Positions 49,304 through 60,039 of a stretch of DNA of 64,000 nucleotides are shown piece after piece (within the stretch, counting starts at the first letter, position 1; every line of letters starts with the position of its first letter). The position numbers and the translations under genes were made by a program. Below the pieces are notes generated by a model. The model did not search any database. It saw nothing but the letters and a program-made list of their open reading frames with translations, and was not told where the DNA came from. Location: the NCBI GenBank assembly GCA_000720845.1, contig JODU01000011.1:259899-323898 (forward strand), in the 5' to 3' direction. Source of the DNA: Kitasatospora aureofaciens. GTDB taxonomy: Bacteria; Actinomycetota; Actinomycetes; Streptomycetales; Streptomycetaceae.

Positions 49304-49759
49304 TCAGACGAGCTCGGTGACGGTACCGCCGGCGGCGGTGATCTTCTCCTTGGCGGAGCCGGAGACGGCGTCGACCGTCACCTGCAGCGCCACGGAGATC
49401 TCGCCCTGGCCGAGGACCTTGACGAGGCTGTTCTTGCGAACGGCACCCTTGGCCACGAGGCCCTCGACGGTGACCTCGCCACCCTCGGGGTACAGCGCGG
49501 CCAGCTTGTCGAGGTTCACGACCTGGAACTCGGTCTTGAACGGGTTCTTGAAGCCCTTCAGCTTCGGAAGACGCATGTGGAGGGGCATCTGGCCACCCTC
49601 GAAGCGCTCCGGAACCTGGTAACGGGCCTTCGTACCCTTCGTACCACGACCGGCCGTCTTACCCTTCGACGCCTCACCACGACCCACACGGGTCTTGGCG
49701 GTCTTGGCGCCCGGGGCGGGACGGAGGTTGTGGATCTTGAGCGGGTTCTGCTCCGCCAT
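49304..49759 (-). CDS. rplO: 50S ribosomal protein L15
   Basis: 151 residues; [20 protein letters not shown] at the N-terminus and [18 protein letters not shown] are typical. It starts 2 bp after rpmD. Confidence 0.99.
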   Translation of the reverse strand: MAEQNPLKIHNLRPAPGAKTAKTRVGRGEASKGKTAGRGTKGTKARYQVPERFEGGQMPLHMRLPKLKGFKNPFKTEFQVVNLDKLAALYPEGGEVTVEGLVAKGAVRKNSLVKVLGQGEISVALQVTVDAVSGSAKEKITAAGGTVTELV

Positions 49760-49761
49760 GA

Positions 49762-49944
49762 TCAGTCGACCTCCTCGACCGTCACGAGGTGGCGGACGGT
49801 GTGCACCATTCCGCGGAACTCGGGGCGGTCCTCCTTGACGACCTGCGTGTTGATCCCCTTGAGACCAAGGGAGCGCAGGGTGTCACGGTGGTTCTGCTTG
49901 CTGCCGATGTAGGACTTGACCTGCGTAATCTTGAGCTGCGCCAT
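49762..49944 (-). CDS. rpmD: 50S ribosomal protein L30
   Basis: 60 residues, [20 protein letters not shown] to the acidic end. It lies between rpsE and rplO with 2-bp gaps on both sides. Confidence 0.99.
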   Translation of the reverse strand: MAQLKITQVKSYIGSKQNHRDTLRSLGLKGINTQVVKEDRPEFRGMVHTVRHLVTVEEVD

Positions 49945-49946
49945 GA

Positions 49947-50552
49947 TTACGCACCCGCCCCGGCACGCGCACGGAGAAGGGCCGCGGGGGCGACGTCCTC
50001 GAGCGGCAGACCACGGCGGGCCGCGATCTCCTCGGGACGCTGCAGGCCCTTGAGGGCCTCCACGGTCGCGTGCACGATGTTGATCTGGTTGTCGGAGCCG
50101 AGCGACTTCGACAGCACGTCGTGGATACCGGCGCACTCGAGCACGGCGCGCACCGGACCACCGGCGATAACGCCGGTACCGGGGGACGCGGGCTTGAGCA
50201 GCACGACGCCGGCAGCCTTCTCACCCTGGATGGGGTGCGGGATGGTGCCCTGGATGCGGGGGACCTTGAAGAAGTGCTTCTTGGCCTCCTCCACACCCTT
50301 GGCGATGGCGGCCGGCACCTCCTTGGCCTTGCCGTATCCGACACCCACGGTGCCGTCACCGTCGCCCACCACGACCAGCGCGGTGAAGCTGAAGCGACGA
50401 CCACCCTTCACAACCTTGGCGACGCGGTTGATCGCGACTACGCGCTCAACGTAAGCGGTCTTCTCGGCGGCACCTGCGCCACCGTCACGGCCCTTCCGGT
50501 CCCGCCGCTCGCCGCCACCGGCACCGCTGCCGCGGCGCTGGGGTCCAGCCAT
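49947..50552 (-). CDS. rpsE: 30S ribosomal protein S5
   Basis: 201 residues. A Gly/Arg-rich N-terminus ([16 protein letters not shown]) precedes the core [20 protein letters not shown] and [20 protein letters not shown]. The latter is the region of decoding-fidelity mutations in other bacteria. Confidence 0.99.
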   Translation of the reverse strand: MAGPQRRGSGAGGGERRDRKGRDGGAGAAEKTAYVERVVAINRVAKVVKGGRRFSFTALVVVGDGDGTVGVGYGKAKEVPAAIAKGVEEAKKHFFKVPRIQGTIPHPIQGEKAAGVVLLKPASPGTGVIAGGPVRAVLECAGIHDVLSKSLGSDNQINIVHATVEALKGLQRPEEIAARRGLPLEDVAPAALLRARAGAGA

Positions 50553-50595
50553 TGGAATTACCTCTCTCTGTTTCCGCTAGCGATACGGAACCGGC

Positions 50596-50979
50596 TCAGA
50601 ACTTCAGTCCGGCTTCGCGGGCGGCGTCCGCCAGGGCTGCGATGCGCCCGGCGTACTGGTTGCCACCACGGTCGAACACGACGGCCTCGATGCCGGCGGC
50701 CTTGGCACGCTCTGCGACCAGGGCGCCGACCTGCTTGGCCTGCGCGGACTTGTCGGCCTCGCCACCACGGATCGAGGTGTCCAGGGTGGACGCCGACGCA
50801 AGGGTGTGACCCTTGATGTCGTCGATCACCTGGGCCACGATGTGGCGGTTCGAGCGGGTAACGACCAGACGGGGACGCTCCGCCGTACCCGAGAGATTCT
50901 TGCGAATCCGGATGTGGCGGCGCTTGATCGCGGCGCGCTTGTAGGCGTCGCCCTTCAGGATCTTCTGTCCGTATGCCAT
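50596..50979 (-). CDS. rplR: 50S ribosomal protein L18
   Basis: 127 residues; binds 5S r[23 protein letters not shown] and the C-terminal [19 protein letters not shown] are typical. Confidence 0.99.
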   Translation of the reverse strand: MAYGQKILKGDAYKRAAIKRRHIRIRKNLSGTAERPRLVVTRSNRHIVAQVIDDIKGHTLASASTLDTSIRGGEADKSAQAKQVGALVAERAKAAGIEAVVFDRGGNQYAGRIAALADAAREAGLKF

Positions 50980-50982
50980 GGC

Positions 50983-51522
50983 TTACTTACCCGCCTTTCC
51001 GACCTTGCGGCGGATGACTTCGCCCTCGTACTTGACGCCCTTGGCCTTGTACGGGTCGGGCTTGCGCAGCTTGCGGATGTTGGCCGCAACCTCGCCGACC
51101 TTCTGCTTGTCGATGCCCTCCACCGAGAAGTGGGTCGGGTTCTCCACCTTGAAGGTGATTCCCTCGGGGGCCTCGACGAGGATCGGGTGGCTGTAGCCGA
51201 GGGAGAACTCCAGGTTCGAACCCTTGGCGAGCACGCGGTAACCGACACCGCTGATCTCGAGCTTCTTCACGTAACCCTGGGTCACGCCGGTGATCATGTT
51301 CGCCACCAGCGTGCGGGACAGGCCGTGCAGGGCCTTGCTCTGACGCTCGTCGTTGGGGCGGGTGACGTTCAGCACGCCGTCCTCACCCTTGGCGATGTCG
51401 ATCGGCGCCACGACGGTGTGAGTCAGCGTGCCCTTGGGGCCCTTGACCGAGACCGTACGGCCGTCGATGGTGACGTCCACGCCGGCGGGAACCGCGATGG
51501 GGAGCTTGCCGATGCGCGACAT
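50983..51522 (-). CDS. rplF: 50S ribosomal protein L6
   Basis: 179 residues, [19 protein letters not shown] and the C-terminal repeat [20 protein letters not shown]. It is 3 bp from rplR. Confidence 0.99.
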   Translation of the reverse strand: MSRIGKLPIAVPAGVDVTIDGRTVSVKGPKGTLTHTVVAPIDIAKGEDGVLNVTRPNDERQSKALHGLSRTLVANMITGVTQGYVKKLEISGVGYRVLAKGSNLEFSLGYSHPILVEAPEGITFKVENPTHFSVEGIDKQKVGEVAANIRKLRKPDPYKAKGVKYEGEVIRRKVGKAGK

Positions 51523-51546
51523 AGCTGTTTCCTCCGTTCCCTTCCG

Positions 51547-51945
51547 TTACCAGACGTAGGCGAGGACTTCTCCGCCTACGCCCTTCTTGCCGGCCTGCTT
51601 GTCGGTGAGGAGCCCGTGGGACGTGGAGATGATCGCCACGCCGAGGCCACCCAGCACCTTGGGCAGGTTGGTGGACTTCGCGTACACCCGGAGACCGGGC
51701 TTGGAGATCCGCTTGATGCCCGCGATGGAGCGCTCACGGTTCGGGCCGAACTTCAGCTCGAGAACGAGGTTCTTGCCGACCTCGGCGTCCTCGGTCTTCC
51801 AGCCCGTGATGAAGCCCTCCTGCTGGAGGATCTCCGCGATGTGAGACTTGATCTTGGACGCCGGCATCGTCACGGAGTCGTGGTACGCCGAGTTCGCGTT
51901 CCGCAGACGCGTAAGCATGTCTGCGATCGGATCAGTCATGGTCAT
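51547..51945 (-). CDS. rpsH: 30S ribosomal protein S8
   Basis: 132 residues from ATG 51945 ([20 protein letters not shown]); the longer reading frame upstream is not needed. Ends [20 protein letters not shown] and LAYVW. A 235-bp gap precedes it. Confidence 0.98.
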   Translation of the reverse strand: MTMTDPIADMLTRLRNANSAYHDSVTMPASKIKSHIAEILQQEGFITGWKTEDAEVGKNLVLELKFGPNRERSIAGIKRISKPGLRVYAKSTNLPKVLGGLGVAIISTSHGLLTDKQAGKKGVGGEVLAYVW

Positions 51946-52066
51946 GAATTGGCCTTCGGCCTCTCTCGCCGGGGTTTCCTGGTGCGCCATCCCTCTCCCC
52001 GATCCGAGACGGGACGGGTGCGGCGCGGTGGACCTACGGCGTAGTAAGCAGTCATTTGCGGGCGCG

Positions 52067-52084
52067 GCCCGCAGGCGTGCGGGC
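52067..52084 (-). other. Hairpin in the rpsZ-rpsH gap
   Basis: GCCCGCA GGCG TGCGGGC, a 7-bp perfect stem with a 4-base loop, inside an unusual 235-bp space in the middle of a ribosomal operon. Confidence 0.6.
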
Positions 52085-52180
52085 GGCAGACGCCCAACCC
52101 CGCAAGCCTACGGCATACGAGGGCGGGCCTCTGCCGACCCAGTTGCTTACCGAGAGTCTGAATAACCCGGGATTACCGGA

Positions 52181-52366
52181 TTACCAGGAGCTCTTGGTCA
52201 CGCCCGGCAGCTCGCCGCGGTGAGCCATCTCACGAAGGCACACGCGGCACAGGCCGAACTTGCGGTAGACGGAGTGCGGACGGCCGCAGCGCTGGCAGCG
52301 CGTGTAGCCGCGGACACCGAACTTGGGCTTGCGAGCAGCCTTGGCAATCAGAGCCTTCTTCGCCAT
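52181..52366 (-). CDS. rpsZ: 30S ribosomal protein S14, zinc type (type Z)
   Basis: 61 residues; [20 protein letters not shown] carries the two zinc Cys pairs. Streptomyces also keep a zinc-independent S14 elsewhere under Zur control (established, not visible here). Confidence 0.98.
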   Translation of the reverse strand: MAKKALIAKAARKPKFGVRGYTRCQRCGRPHSVYRKFGLCRVCLREMAHRGELPGVTKSSW

Positions 52367-52371
52367 CTCGC

Positions 52372-52929
52372 TCACGCCTCCTTGAAGGGGAAGCCGAGGT
52401 GACGGAGGAGCGCGCGGCCCTCAGCGTCGTTGGTCGCCGTGGTCACCACGGTGATGTCCATACCCCGGGTGCGGTCGATCTTGTCCTGGTCGATCTCGTG
52501 GAACATGACCTGCTCGGTGAGACCGAAGGTGTAGTTGCCACGGCCGTCGAACTGCTTGGGGGACAGACCACGGAAGTCGCGGATGCGCGGCAGCGCCAGC
52601 GACAGGGTGCGGTCCAGGAACTCCCACATGCGGTCGCCACGGAGCGTGACGTGGGCGCCGATCGGCTGGCCCTCACGCAGCTTGAACTGCGCGATGGACT
52701 TGCGGGCCTTGGTGACGGCCGGCTTCTGACCGGTGATGGTGGTCAGGTCGCGGATCGCGCCCTCGATCAGCTTCGAGTCACGGGCGGCGTCGCCGACACC
52801 CATGTTGACCACGATCTTCACGAGGCCGGGGATCTGCATGACGTTCTCGTAGGAGAACTCCTCACGCAGCTTGCCCGCGATCTCCTCGCGGTACTTCGTC
52901 TTGAGACGCGGAGTGGTGGTGGTAGCCAT
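52372..52929 (-). CDS. rplE: 50S ribosomal protein L5
   Basis: 185 residues; binds 5S rRNA and helix 84. [20 protein letters not shown] and [20 protein letters not shown] are typical. Its ATG shares one base with the rplX stop. Confidence 0.99.
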   Translation of the reverse strand: MATTTTPRLKTKYREEIAGKLREEFSYENVMQIPGLVKIVVNMGVGDAARDSKLIEGAIRDLTTITGQKPAVTKARKSIAQFKLREGQPIGAHVTLRGDRMWEFLDRTLSLALPRIRDFRGLSPKQFDGRGNYTFGLTEQVMFHEIDQDKIDRTRGMDITVVTTATNDAEGRALLRHLGFPFKEA

Positions 52930-53252
52930 CAGATGTCCTCACCCGTCCGCTTGGCAACGCGGATCTTGTTGCCCTCGTCGTCGAAGCGGTAACCGACGCG
53001 CGTGACGACCTTGTTGCCGTCCTTCTCCACGACCAGCTGGACGTTGGAGACGTGGACCGGCGCCTCGGTGGTCACGATGCCACCGGCCTGCGAACCGCGA
53101 GCGGTCGGACCGGCCTTGGTGTGCTTCTTGACCCGGTTGACACCCTCGACCAGGACGCGGTCCTCACGGGGGAAGGCCGCGATGACCTTGCCCTGCTTGC
53201 CCTTGTCCTTACCGGTGATGACCTGGACCAGGTCGCCCTTCTTGATCTTCAT
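52929..53252 (-). CDS. rplX: 50S ribosomal protein L24
   Basis: 107 residues from ATG 53252 ([20 protein letters not shown]), a KOW-domain assembly initiator. A GTG two codons earlier is possible, but the ATG matches the usual length. Confidence 0.98.
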   Translation of the reverse strand: MKIKKGDLVQVITGKDKGKQGKVIAAFPREDRVLVEGVNRVKKHTKAGPTARGSQAGGIVTTEAPVHVSNVQLVVEKDGNKVVTRVGYRFDDEGNKIRVAKRTGEDI

Positions 53253-53254
53253 GC

Positions 53255-53623
53255 TCACAGCACCTCCGGCGCGAGGGAGATGATCTTCATGAACTTCTTC
53301 TCGCGCAGCTCACGGCCGACCGGGCCGAAGATACGGGTGCCGCGAGGGTCGCCGTCGTTCTTCAGAATGACGGCGGCGTTCTCGTCGAAGCGGATGTACG
53401 AGCCGTCCGGACGGCGGCGCTCCTTGACGGTGCGAACGATGACCGCCTTGACGACGTCACCCTTCTTCACGTTGCCACCGGGGATCGCGTCCTTGACGGT
53501 GGCGACGATGACGTCACCGATACCCGCGTAGCGGCGACCGGAGCCACCGAGCACACGGATGGTGAGGATTTCCTTCGCACCCGTGTTGTCGGCGACACGC
53601 AGTCGCGACTCCTGCTGGATCAC
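53255..53623 (-). CDS. rplN: 50S ribosomal protein L14
   Basis: 122 residues, [20 protein letters not shown] to [11 protein letters not shown]. First gene after the three-hairpin gap, so probably the start of the spc block. Confidence 0.99.
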   Translation of the reverse strand: MIQQESRLRVADNTGAKEILTIRVLGGSGRRYAGIGDVIVATVKDAIPGGNVKKGDVVKAVIVRTVKERRRPDGSYIRFDENAAVILKNDGDPRGTRIFGPVGRELREKKFMKIISLAPEVL

Positions 53624-53651
53624 GTCTATCTCCTGAATGTCTGCCGGTTCC

Positions 53652-53684
53652 CCGGGAGCCGATCACTGGGTGAACGGCTCCCGG
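53652..53684 (-). terminator. rpsQ-rplN gap hairpin 1 (nearest rplN)
   Basis: CCGGGAGCCG pairs with CGGCTCCCGG, a 10-bp perfect stem with a 13-base loop. Confidence 0.65.
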
Positions 53685-53699
53685 AGCCTGGCGGAACTG

Positions 53700-53723
53700 T
53701 CCTGCGGGGAATGCCCCGCAGGA
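53700..53723 (-). terminator. rpsQ-rplN gap hairpin 2
   Basis: TCCTGCGGGG AATG CCCCGCAGGA, perfect 10-bp stem with a tetraloop. Confidence 0.75.
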
Positions 53724-53735
53724 ACGTACTTTGGG

Positions 53736-53753
53736 AATTCGCTTGCGCGAATT
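53736..53753 (-). terminator. rpsQ-rplN gap hairpin 3 (just past the rpsQ stop)
   Basis: AATTCGC TTGC GCGAATT, perfect 7-bp stem with a 4-base loop, three bases past the rpsQ stop codon. Confidence 0.65.
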
Positions 53754-53755
53754 GC

Positions 53756-54043
53756 CTACTTGGCCTTCTCGAGGACCTCGACGACGCGCCAGCGCTTCGT
53801 CGCGGACAGCGGCCGGGTCTCCATGAGGAGCACACGGTCGCCGACGCCCGCGGAGTTCTGCTCGTCGTGAGCCTTGAGCTTCTCGGTACGGCGGATGACC
53901 TTGCCGTACAGGGCGTGGGTCACGCGGTCCTCGACGGCGACGACGACGGTCTTGTCCATCTTGTCGCTGACGACCAGACCCTGCCGGGTCTTGCGGAAGC
54001 CGCGCGCGGCCTTCGTCTCTTCAGTCACGTTGCTCTCGCTCAT
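53756..54043 (-). CDS. rpsQ: 30S ribosomal protein S17
   Basis: 95 residues; [20 protein letters not shown] and [18 protein letters not shown] are typical. Last gene of the S10 block. Its ATG shares one base with the rpmC stop. Confidence 0.99.
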   Translation of the reverse strand: MSESNVTEETKAARGFRKTRQGLVVSDKMDKTVVVAVEDRVTHALYGKVIRRTEKLKAHDEQNSAGVGDRVLLMETRPLSATKRWRVVEVLEKAK

Positions 54044-54267
54044 CAGGCGCTCTCCACCGTCTCGATGCCCAGCTCGCGCTCACGCATCAGGGTGTAGATC
54101 CGGGCGATGTCCTTACGGACGGCCTTGAGCCGACCGTGGTTCTCGAGCTGGCCCGTCGCCGCCTGGAAGCGGAGGTTGAACAGCTCTTCCTTGGCCTCGC
54201 GGAGCTTCGCCAGAAGCTCCTCGTTGCCCAGCTCGCGCAGCTCGGACGCCTTGGTACCGGCCGACAT
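54043..54267 (-). CDS. rpmC: 50S ribosomal protein L29
   Basis: 74 residues from ATG 54267 ([20 protein letters not shown]); ATG overlaps the rplP stop (TGATG). A helical hairpin at the tunnel exit. Confidence 0.98.
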   Translation of the reverse strand: MSAGTKASELRELGNEELLAKLREAKEELFNLRFQAATGQLENHGRLKAVRKDIARIYTLMRERELGIETVESA

Positions 54268-54686
54268 CACGCTTCACCTGCCTCGCGCTTGACGATCCGG
54301 CACTTCATCGGCAGCTTGTGGGCCGCACGAGTCAGCGCCTCACGGGCGATCTTCTCGTTGGGGTAGGACAGCTCGAACATGACCCGGCCCGGGTGCACGT
54401 TCGCGATCCACCACTCCGGAGAACCCTTACCGGAACCCATGCGGGTCTCGGCCGGCTTCTTCGTGAGCGGGCGGTCCGGGTAGATGTTGATCCAGACCTT
54501 GCCGCCACGCTTGATGTGGCGGGTCATCGCGATACGGGCCGCCTCGATCTGGCGGTTGGTCACGTACGCCGGCGTGAGGGCCTGGATGCCGTACTCGCCG
54601 AACGCGACCGTCGTACCGCCCTTGGCCTGACCACGGCGCTTCGGGTGGTGCTGCTTGCGGTGCTTGACCCTACGGGGGATCAGCAT
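54267..54686 (-). CDS. rplP: 50S ribosomal protein L16
   Basis: 139 residues, [40 protein letters not shown] is the conserved loop near the A-site tRNA. Confidence 0.99.
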   Translation of the reverse strand: MLIPRRVKHRKQHHPKRRGQAKGGTTVAFGEYGIQALTPAYVTNRQIEAARIAMTRHIKRGGKVWINIYPDRPLTKKPAETRMGSGKGSPEWWIANVHPGRVMFELSYPNEKIAREALTRAAHKLPMKCRIVKREAGEA

Positions 54687-54691
54687 GTCGG

Positions 54692-55522
54692 TCAGGCCTC
54701 CGTTCCGGTGCTCTCAGCCGGAGCGGCAGCGGCGGGCGCCTCGGCCTTGGGGGCCTCGGCGGCCGGAGCCGACTGCTGCTGCGGCTTGCGACCGCGCCGC
54801 TCGCCACCGCGGCCACCACGGGCCGGGCGGTCGGCGCCACCGCGGGCCGGGCGGTTACCCGCACGGGCGGCAGCGTTCTCGGCGCGGACCTCGGCGATGT
54901 TCTTGACGTCGCCCTTGTAGATCCAGACCTTCACACCGATGCGGCCGAAGGTCGTCTTGGCCTCGAAGAAGCCGTAGTCCACGTTCGCGCGGAGCGTGTG
55001 CAGGGGCACACGGCCCTCGCGGTAGAACTCCGAGCGGGACATCTCGGCGCCGCCGAGGCGGCCACCGCACTGGATCTTGATGCCCTTGGCGCCGGCCTTC
55101 ATCGTGCCCTGCATGCTCTTGCGCATGGCGCGACGGAAGGAGACGCGGGAGGAGAGCTGCTCGGCGACGGCCTGGGCGACCAGCTGAGCATCGGTCTCGG
55201 GGCTCTTGACCTCGAGGATGTTCAGCTGGACCTGCTTGCCGGTGAGCTTCTCGAGCTGGCCGCGGATCTTGTCGGCCTCCGCACCGCGGCGGCCGATGAC
55301 GATGCCCGGACGAGCCGTGTGGATGTCCACGCGGACGCGGTCACGGGTGCGCTCGATCTCGACCTTGGAGATGCCGGCGCGCTCCATGCCGGACGTCAGC
55401 ATCCGACGGATGGCGACGTCTTCCTTGACGTAGTCCTTGTACAGCTTGTCGGCGTACCAACGCGACTTGAAGTCGGTCGTGACACCGAGCCGGAACCCGT
55501 GCGGGTTTACCTTCTGGCCCAT
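54692..55522 (-). CDS. rpsC: 30S ribosomal protein S3
   Basis: 276 residues. KH domain (about 40-105, [20 protein letters not shown]) and C-terminal domain to about 210 are normal; the last 65 residues are an added tail, first Arg/Gly-rich then Ala/Pro/Glu-rich. Its ATG overlaps the rplV stop (TAATG). Confidence 0.99.
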   Translation of the reverse strand: MGQKVNPHGFRLGVTTDFKSRWYADKLYKDYVKEDVAIRRMLTSGMERAGISKVEIERTRDRVRVDIHTARPGIVIGRRGAEADKIRGQLEKLTGKQVQLNILEVKSPETDAQLVAQAVAEQLSSRVSFRRAMRKSMQGTMKAGAKGIKIQCGGRLGGAEMSRSEFYREGRVPLHTLRANVDYGFFEAKTTFGRIGVKVWIYKGDVKNIAEVRAENAAARAGNRPARGGADRPARGGRGGERRGRKPQQQSAPAAEAPKAEAPAAAAPAESTGTEA

Positions 55523-55869
55523 TACCGGGTTCCTTCCTTGCTGCTGACGACCACGGTGATGTGGCTGGTCCGCTTGCGGATCCGGTAGGCGCGGCCCTGG
55601 GCACGCGGCCGGAACCGCTTCAGGGTCGGGCCCTCGTCGACGTACGCCTCGGAGATGAAGAGGCTGTCGGCGTCGGTGTGGTCGTAGTTGTGCGCGGCGT
55701 TGGCGATGGCGCTGTCCAGCACCTTGCCGACCGGCACGCTCGCGGCCTGCGGGGCGAAACGCAGGACCGCCTGAGCCTCCGTGGCATCCATGCCACGGAT
55801 GAGGTCCACCACGCGGCGGGCCTTCATGGGCGTGACGCGGATGTACCGCGCCTGGGCCCTGGCTTCCAT
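55522..55869 (-). CDS. rplV: 50S ribosomal protein L22
   Basis: 115 residues from ATG 55869 ([20 protein letters not shown]), with GAAGGGAC upstream; longer upstream starts are unlikely. The tunnel-wall hairpin [17 protein letters not shown] is intact. Confidence 0.98.
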   Translation of the reverse strand: MEARAQARYIRVTPMKARRVVDLIRGMDATEAQAVLRFAPQAASVPVGKVLDSAIANAAHNYDHTDADSLFISEAYVDEGPTLKRFRPRAQGRAYRIRKRTSHITVVVSSKEGTR

Positions 55870-55911
55870 GGTTGTCCCTTCAGTGTTTGTCATGGTCATT
55901 CCACCCCGCTG

Positions 55912-56193
55912 TTAGCGGCGCTTCGACTTCCGGTCGTCCTTGACGTGACCCCGGAAGGTGCGCGTCGGCGAGAACTCGCCGAGCTTGTGGCCGACCATGG
56001 ACTCGGTGACAAACACCGGGATGTGGGTCTTGCCGTTGTGCACCGCGATCGTGTGGCCGAGCATCGCCGGGACGATCATCGAGCGACGGGACCAGGTCTT
56101 GATGACGTTCTTGGTACCGGCTTCGTTCTGCGTGTCCACCTTCTTGATCAGGTGGTCGTCGACGAAGGGTCCCTTCTTCAAGCTACGAGGCAT
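55912..56193 (-). CDS. rpsS: 30S ribosomal protein S19
   Basis: 93 residues, [20 protein letters not shown] to [16 protein letters not shown]. Forms the head with S13. Confidence 0.99.
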   Translation of the reverse strand: MPRSLKKGPFVDDHLIKKVDTQNEAGTKNVIKTWSRRSMIVPAMLGHTIAVHNGKTHIPVFVTESMVGHKLGEFSPTRTFRGHVKDDRKSKRR

Positions 56194-56205
56194 CTCAACC
56201 CGTCC

Positions 56206-57042
56206 TTAGCGCTTCTTGTTCGTCTTGCGGCGGCGGACGATGTACTTGTTCGACGCCTTCTTGGGCGAACGAGTACGGCCTTCCTTCTTGCCCCAGGGGG
56301 ACACCGGGTGGCGACCACCCGAGGTACGGCCTTCGCCACCACCGTGCGGGTGGTCCACCGGGTTCATGACCACACCACGCACGGTCGGGCGAACGCCCAG
56401 CCAGCGCTTACGGCCCGCCTTGCCCCAGTTGATGTTGCTCTGCTCGGCGTTGCCGACCTCGCCGACCGTGGCGCGGCAGCGCTGGTCGACCAGGCGGATC
56501 TCTCCGGACGGCATGCGCAGGTGGGCCATCGTGCCCTCCTTCGCGAGCAGCTGCACGGAGGCACCGGCGGAGCGGGCGAACTTGGCGCCGCCACCGGGAC
56601 GGAGCTCGATCGCGTGGATCGTGGTACCGACCGGGATGTTGCGGAGCGCCAGGTTGTTGCCCGGCTTGATGTCGGCCCCGGGACCGTTCTCGACGCGGTC
56701 GCCCTGCTGCAGGTTGCGCGGGGCGAGGATGTAGCGCTTCTCGCCGTCCGCGTAGTGCAGCAGCGCGATGCGCGCGGTGCGGTTGGGGTCGTACTCGATG
56801 TGCGCGACCTTCGCCGGCACGCCGTCCTTGTCGTGCCGACGGAAGTCGATGACACGGTAGGCGCGCTTGTGTCCGCCACCCTGGTGGCGAACGGTCACAC
56901 GACCGGCGTTGTTACGGCCGCCCTTGCTGTGCAGCGGGCGGACCAGCGACTTCTCCGGCGTGGACCGCGTGACCTCGACGAAGTCGGCGACGCTGGAGCC
57001 ACGACGGCCCGGCGTAGTCGGCTTGTACTTGCGGATTCCCAT
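56206..57042 (-). CDS. rplB: 50S ribosomal protein L2
   Basis: 278 residues. [20 protein letters not shown] at the N-terminus and [20 protein letters not shown] near the peptidyl-transferase centre are conserved. Confidence 0.99.
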   Translation of the reverse strand: MGIRKYKPTTPGRRGSSVADFVEVTRSTPEKSLVRPLHSKGGRNNAGRVTVRHQGGGHKRAYRVIDFRRHDKDGVPAKVAHIEYDPNRTARIALLHYADGEKRYILAPRNLQQGDRVENGPGADIKPGNNLALRNIPVGTTIHAIELRPGGGAKFARSAGASVQLLAKEGTMAHLRMPSGEIRLVDQRCRATVGEVGNAEQSNINWGKAGRKRWLGVRPTVRGVVMNPVDHPHGGGEGRTSGGRHPVSPWGKKEGRTRSPKKASNKYIVRRRKTNKKR

Positions 57043-57082
57043 TTCTCAGTCCTCGTCCGATTCCGGACGATCCGGACCTCCG

Positions 57083-57502
57083 TCAGGAGGTCGGACCGCC
57101 GAAGATGTCGATACGGTCGCCCTCGGCGAGGGTCACGATCGCGCGCTTGCTGTCGGCACGCTTGCCGAAGCCCGTGCGGGTCCGCTTCCGCTTGCCCTGG
57201 CGGTTGATCGTGTTGACCCCGGTGACCTTGACCGAGAAGACCGCCTGGACGGCCTCCTTGATCTGGGTCTTGTTGGAGCCCGGGGCGACGACGAACGTGT
57301 ACTTGTTCTCGTCGAGGAGCGCGTAGCTCTTCTCCGACACGACCGGCTTCAGCAGTACGTCACGGGGGTCCGTGAACGCCTTGCTGGCCGGGGTGACGAC
57401 GGTGTTCTTGCCCTCGGCCTCGTGGCGGCGCGCCTTGGCGACGCGCGCGGCCTTGGCGGCCTTGGCCGCCTTGGAGGCGATGCTCGGGTGACGCGTAGCC
57501 AT
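57083..57502 (-). CDS. rplW: 50S ribosomal protein L23
   Basis: 139 residues; the L23 fold starts near 45 ([20 protein letters not shown]). The first 40 residues are an added basic, Ala/Lys-rich extension ([20 protein letters not shown]). It overlaps rplD by one base. Confidence 0.99.
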   Translation of the reverse strand: MATRHPSIASKAAKAAKAARVAKARRHEAEGKNTVVTPASKAFTDPRDVLLKPVVSEKSYALLDENKYTFVVAPGSNKTQIKEAVQAVFSVKVTGVNTINRQGKRKRTRTGFGKRADSKRAIVTLAEGDRIDIFGGPTS

Positions 57503-58161
57503 CAGGCTTCGCTCCCTTCGGTGTCAGCGGCCTTGTTGGGGCCAGACACGAAGGACTCGAAAGCGGCCTGGGTGAAGACCACGTCGTCCGAGACGAGAAC
57601 GTCGTACGTGTTCAGCTGGCCCGGCTCCAGGATGTGGATCTGGGGCAGGTTGCGGGCGGACAGCCACGCGGCCTCGTCGGCGCGGTCGACGACCAGGAGC
57701 AGGTTCTTGCGCTCCGAGATCTTGCCGAACAGCGTCCGGGCGGCCTTCGTGGACGGGTTCTCGCCCTCGATGACGCCGGTGACGACGTGGATCCGGTTGT
57801 GGCGGGCCCGGTCGGTGAGGGCGTGGCGCAGGGCCGCGGCCTTCATCTTCTTCGGGGTCCGCTGCGAGTAGTCACGCGGCTGCGGGCCGTGGACGACGCC
57901 ACCGCCGGCGAACTGCGGCGCACGGGTCGAACCCTGGCGGGCGCGGCCGGTGCCCTTCTGGCGGTACGGCTTCTTGCCGCCACCACGGACCTCGCCGCGA
58001 CGCTTGGTCTTGTGCGTGCCCTGGCGGGCAGCGGCGTTCTGCGCGACGACGACCTGGTGGATCAGCGGAATGCTGATCTTCTCCACGCCGAAGATCTCCG
58101 CGGGGAGCTCGACGCTTCCGGTCTTCTCGCCGGCAGGCGAAAGGATGTCAACAGTGCTCAT
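57502..58161 (-). CDS. rplD: 50S ribosomal protein L4
   Basis: 219 residues; tunnel loop [20 protein letters not shown] and [15 protein letters not shown] are intact. In E. coli L4 also represses its own operon; whether that holds here is not visible. Confidence 0.99.
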   Translation of the reverse strand: MSTVDILSPAGEKTGSVELPAEIFGVEKISIPLIHQVVVAQNAAARQGTHKTKRRGEVRGGGKKPYRQKGTGRARQGSTRAPQFAGGGVVHGPQPRDYSQRTPKKMKAAALRHALTDRARHNRIHVVTGVIEGENPSTKAARTLFGKISERKNLLLVVDRADEAAWLSARNLPQIHILEPGQLNTYDVLVSDDVVFTQAAFESFVSGPNKAADTEGSEA

Positions 58162-58169
58162 CGGTTACC

Positions 58170-58814
58170 TCAGGCCCCCTTGGCCGCGGTGCGGACCAGG
58201 ACGAGGCCGCCGTTCGGACCGGGAACCGCGCCCTTGATGAGCAGCAGACCCTTCTCCGCGTCAACGGCGTGGACGGTCAGGTTCTGGGTGGTGACCCGCT
58301 CGTTGCCCATGCGGCCGGCCATGCGGAGGCCCTTGAACACGCGGCCCGGGGTGGCGCAGCCACCGATGGAACCGGGCGAGCGGTGCTTGCGCTGGGTGCC
58401 GTGTCCGGCGCCGAGGCCCTTGAAGTTGTGACGCTTCATGACACCGGCGAAGCCCTTGCCCTTGCTCTTGCCGGTCACGTCGACCTTGATGCCGGCCTCG
58501 AAGACCTCGGCGGTGACTTCCTGACCGAGGGTGTACTCGGCGGCGTCGGCCGTACGGATCTCGACGAGGTGGCGACGGGGGGTGACGTCGGCCTTGGCGA
58601 AGTGGCCCTTGAGGGGCTTGTTCACCTTGCGCGGGTCGATCTCGCCGAACGCGATCTGGACGGACTCGTAGCCGTCGACGTCGTTCGTGCGGACCTGGGT
58701 GACGACGTTGGGGCCGGCCTTGACAACGGTGACCGGAACAACGCGGTTGTTCGCGTCCCACACCTGCGTCATGCCGAGCTTCTCGCCCAGGATGCCCTTG
58801 ATCTGCTTAGCCAT
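58170..58814 (-). CDS. rplC: 50S ribosomal protein L3
   Basis: 214 residues, [40 protein letters not shown] is the peptidyl-transferase-proximal loop. Confidence 0.99.
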   Translation of the reverse strand: MAKQIKGILGEKLGMTQVWDANNRVVPVTVVKAGPNVVTQVRTNDVDGYESVQIAFGEIDPRKVNKPLKGHFAKADVTPRRHLVEIRTADAAEYTLGQEVTAEVFEAGIKVDVTGKSKGKGFAGVMKRHNFKGLGAGHGTQRKHRSPGSIGGCATPGRVFKGLRMAGRMGNERVTTQNLTVHAVDAEKGLLLIKGAVPGPNGGLVLVRTAAKGA

Positions 58815-58831
58815 TCTCAGATCACCGGCCT

Positions 58832-59140
58832 TCAGAGCTTGATCTCGATGTCGACACCGGCCGGGAGGTCGAGTCGCATCAGAGAGTCAACGGTCTTGGG
58901 GGTCGGGTCGAGGATGTCGATCAGGCGCTTGTGCGTGCGCATCTCGAAGTGCTCGCGCGAGTCCTTGTACTTGTGCGGCGACTTGATGACGCAGTACACG
59001 TTCTTCTCAGTGGGCAGCGGCACCGGGCCCGCGACCGACGCACCAGTGCGCGTCACCGTCTCGACGATCTTCTTCGCCGAGGAGTCGATGACCTCGTGGT
59101 CGTAGGCCTTGAGCCGGATGCGGATCTTCTGTCCCGCCAT
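58832..59140 (-). CDS. rpsJ: 30S ribosomal protein S10
   Basis: 102 residues, [20 protein letters not shown]. First gene of the S10 operon, downstream of a 458-bp region that must hold its promoter and leader. Confidence 0.99.
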   Translation of the reverse strand: MAGQKIRIRLKAYDHEVIDSSAKKIVETVTRTGASVAGPVPLPTEKNVYCVIKSPHKYKDSREHFEMRTHKRLIDILDPTPKTVDSLMRLDLPAGVDIEIKL

Positions 59141-59598
59141 GGCTACTCAGTAGTCCTGTCTCTCGTAACGCTCTGGACCCGGTGGTCCTTGTCCATTCCG
59201 CTCCCCCTCCGACCCACGCGGTCGGGCGTGTCGCGCTCTCGCTGACATGGATGTCCCTTTTCGGGACTTCCCTGCAGTGGGAGTCGCGGGCCCTTCCGGA
59301 ACCGCAGACCGGGGGCGAGAGGCCCACCGGGTGCCTGGCCTGCACCCCGCTGACACTTCCCGGAAGATTCCCGTACGTCCGCCCCTGATCAGGGACGACG
59401 AGTACTGTGGGACTCGCTTCCGGTCCCCCCGGCGGGAGGCGCGCAGCATCGGCACTCGACCGAGCAACCCCGCTAGTCTGCCATACGGGGCGCGGGGCTG
59501 GCCAATCGGGCGGCCGGAGAGAATACCCCGGGGGTGGCGGAGATCAAACCCGGGCGGGCGGTGTGACCGCCGTCCCGCTGTCCGGGGAGGGGACAGGT
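59141..59598 (-). promoter_or_regulatory. S10 operon upstream region
   Basis: 458 bp without a gene. A possible promoter is TTGGCC (59500-59505) and CAGACT (59475-59480), 19 bases apart, which would give a leader of about 330 nt. No convincing L4-binding structure could be drawn by eye. The far end also holds the 3' side of the Rhs immunity gene. Confidence 0.4.
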
Positions 59599-60024
59599 TC
59601 AGAGTGCCTTCGGGAACTCCTCTTCCAGGAGCCAGTACTCGCCGCCCTCGGCGCTGGCGGCGAGGGCGAGGTGCCCGCTCAGCGACCTGGCGATGAAGAG
59701 GAGCTCGCCCGGTTGATCCGCTGTGGACGAGATCGATGTCCGCTCGGTCAGCCTCACCCGGACCCACCCCAGCTCCATACCGGCGGCGGCCAGGAACGAA
59801 CCGTCATCGGCCACAAGCCCTCCGGCGCGGGCGCGCGCCCTCCACCGCTCGTCCACGACCTGCCTCGCATCGTCCCCACTCCGGGGGATGCGCTCGACGG
59901 GTTCCGCATCCAGGTGCACCACGCGGCGGAACGCTTCCGTGACGGTCGGCCCAGCCTGCCCCTCGTACACTCCGAGCACTTCAAGGCCGGCACTTTCGAG
60001 GCGGGATTTCACTTTCGCGTCCAT
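59599..60024 (-). CDS. Probable immunity protein for the Rhs toxin
   Basis: 141 residues, MDAKVKSRLESAGLEVLGVY to YWLLEEEFPKAL. It starts 15 bases after the toxin stop, on the same strand, the standard place for a polymorphic-toxin immunity gene. It is acidic, without signal peptide or membrane segment, as expected for a cytosolic protein that binds a basic nuclease. The family is not one I recognise. The assignment rests on position and size. Confidence 0.7.
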   Translation of the reverse strand: MDAKVKSRLESAGLEVLGVYEGQAGPTVTEAFRRVVHLDAEPVERIPRSGDDARQVVDERWRARARAGGLVADDGSFLAAAGMELGWVRVRLTERTSISSTADQPGELLFIARSLSGHLALAASAEGGEYWLLEEEFPKAL

Positions 60025-60039
60025 TACCTAACACCTCAA

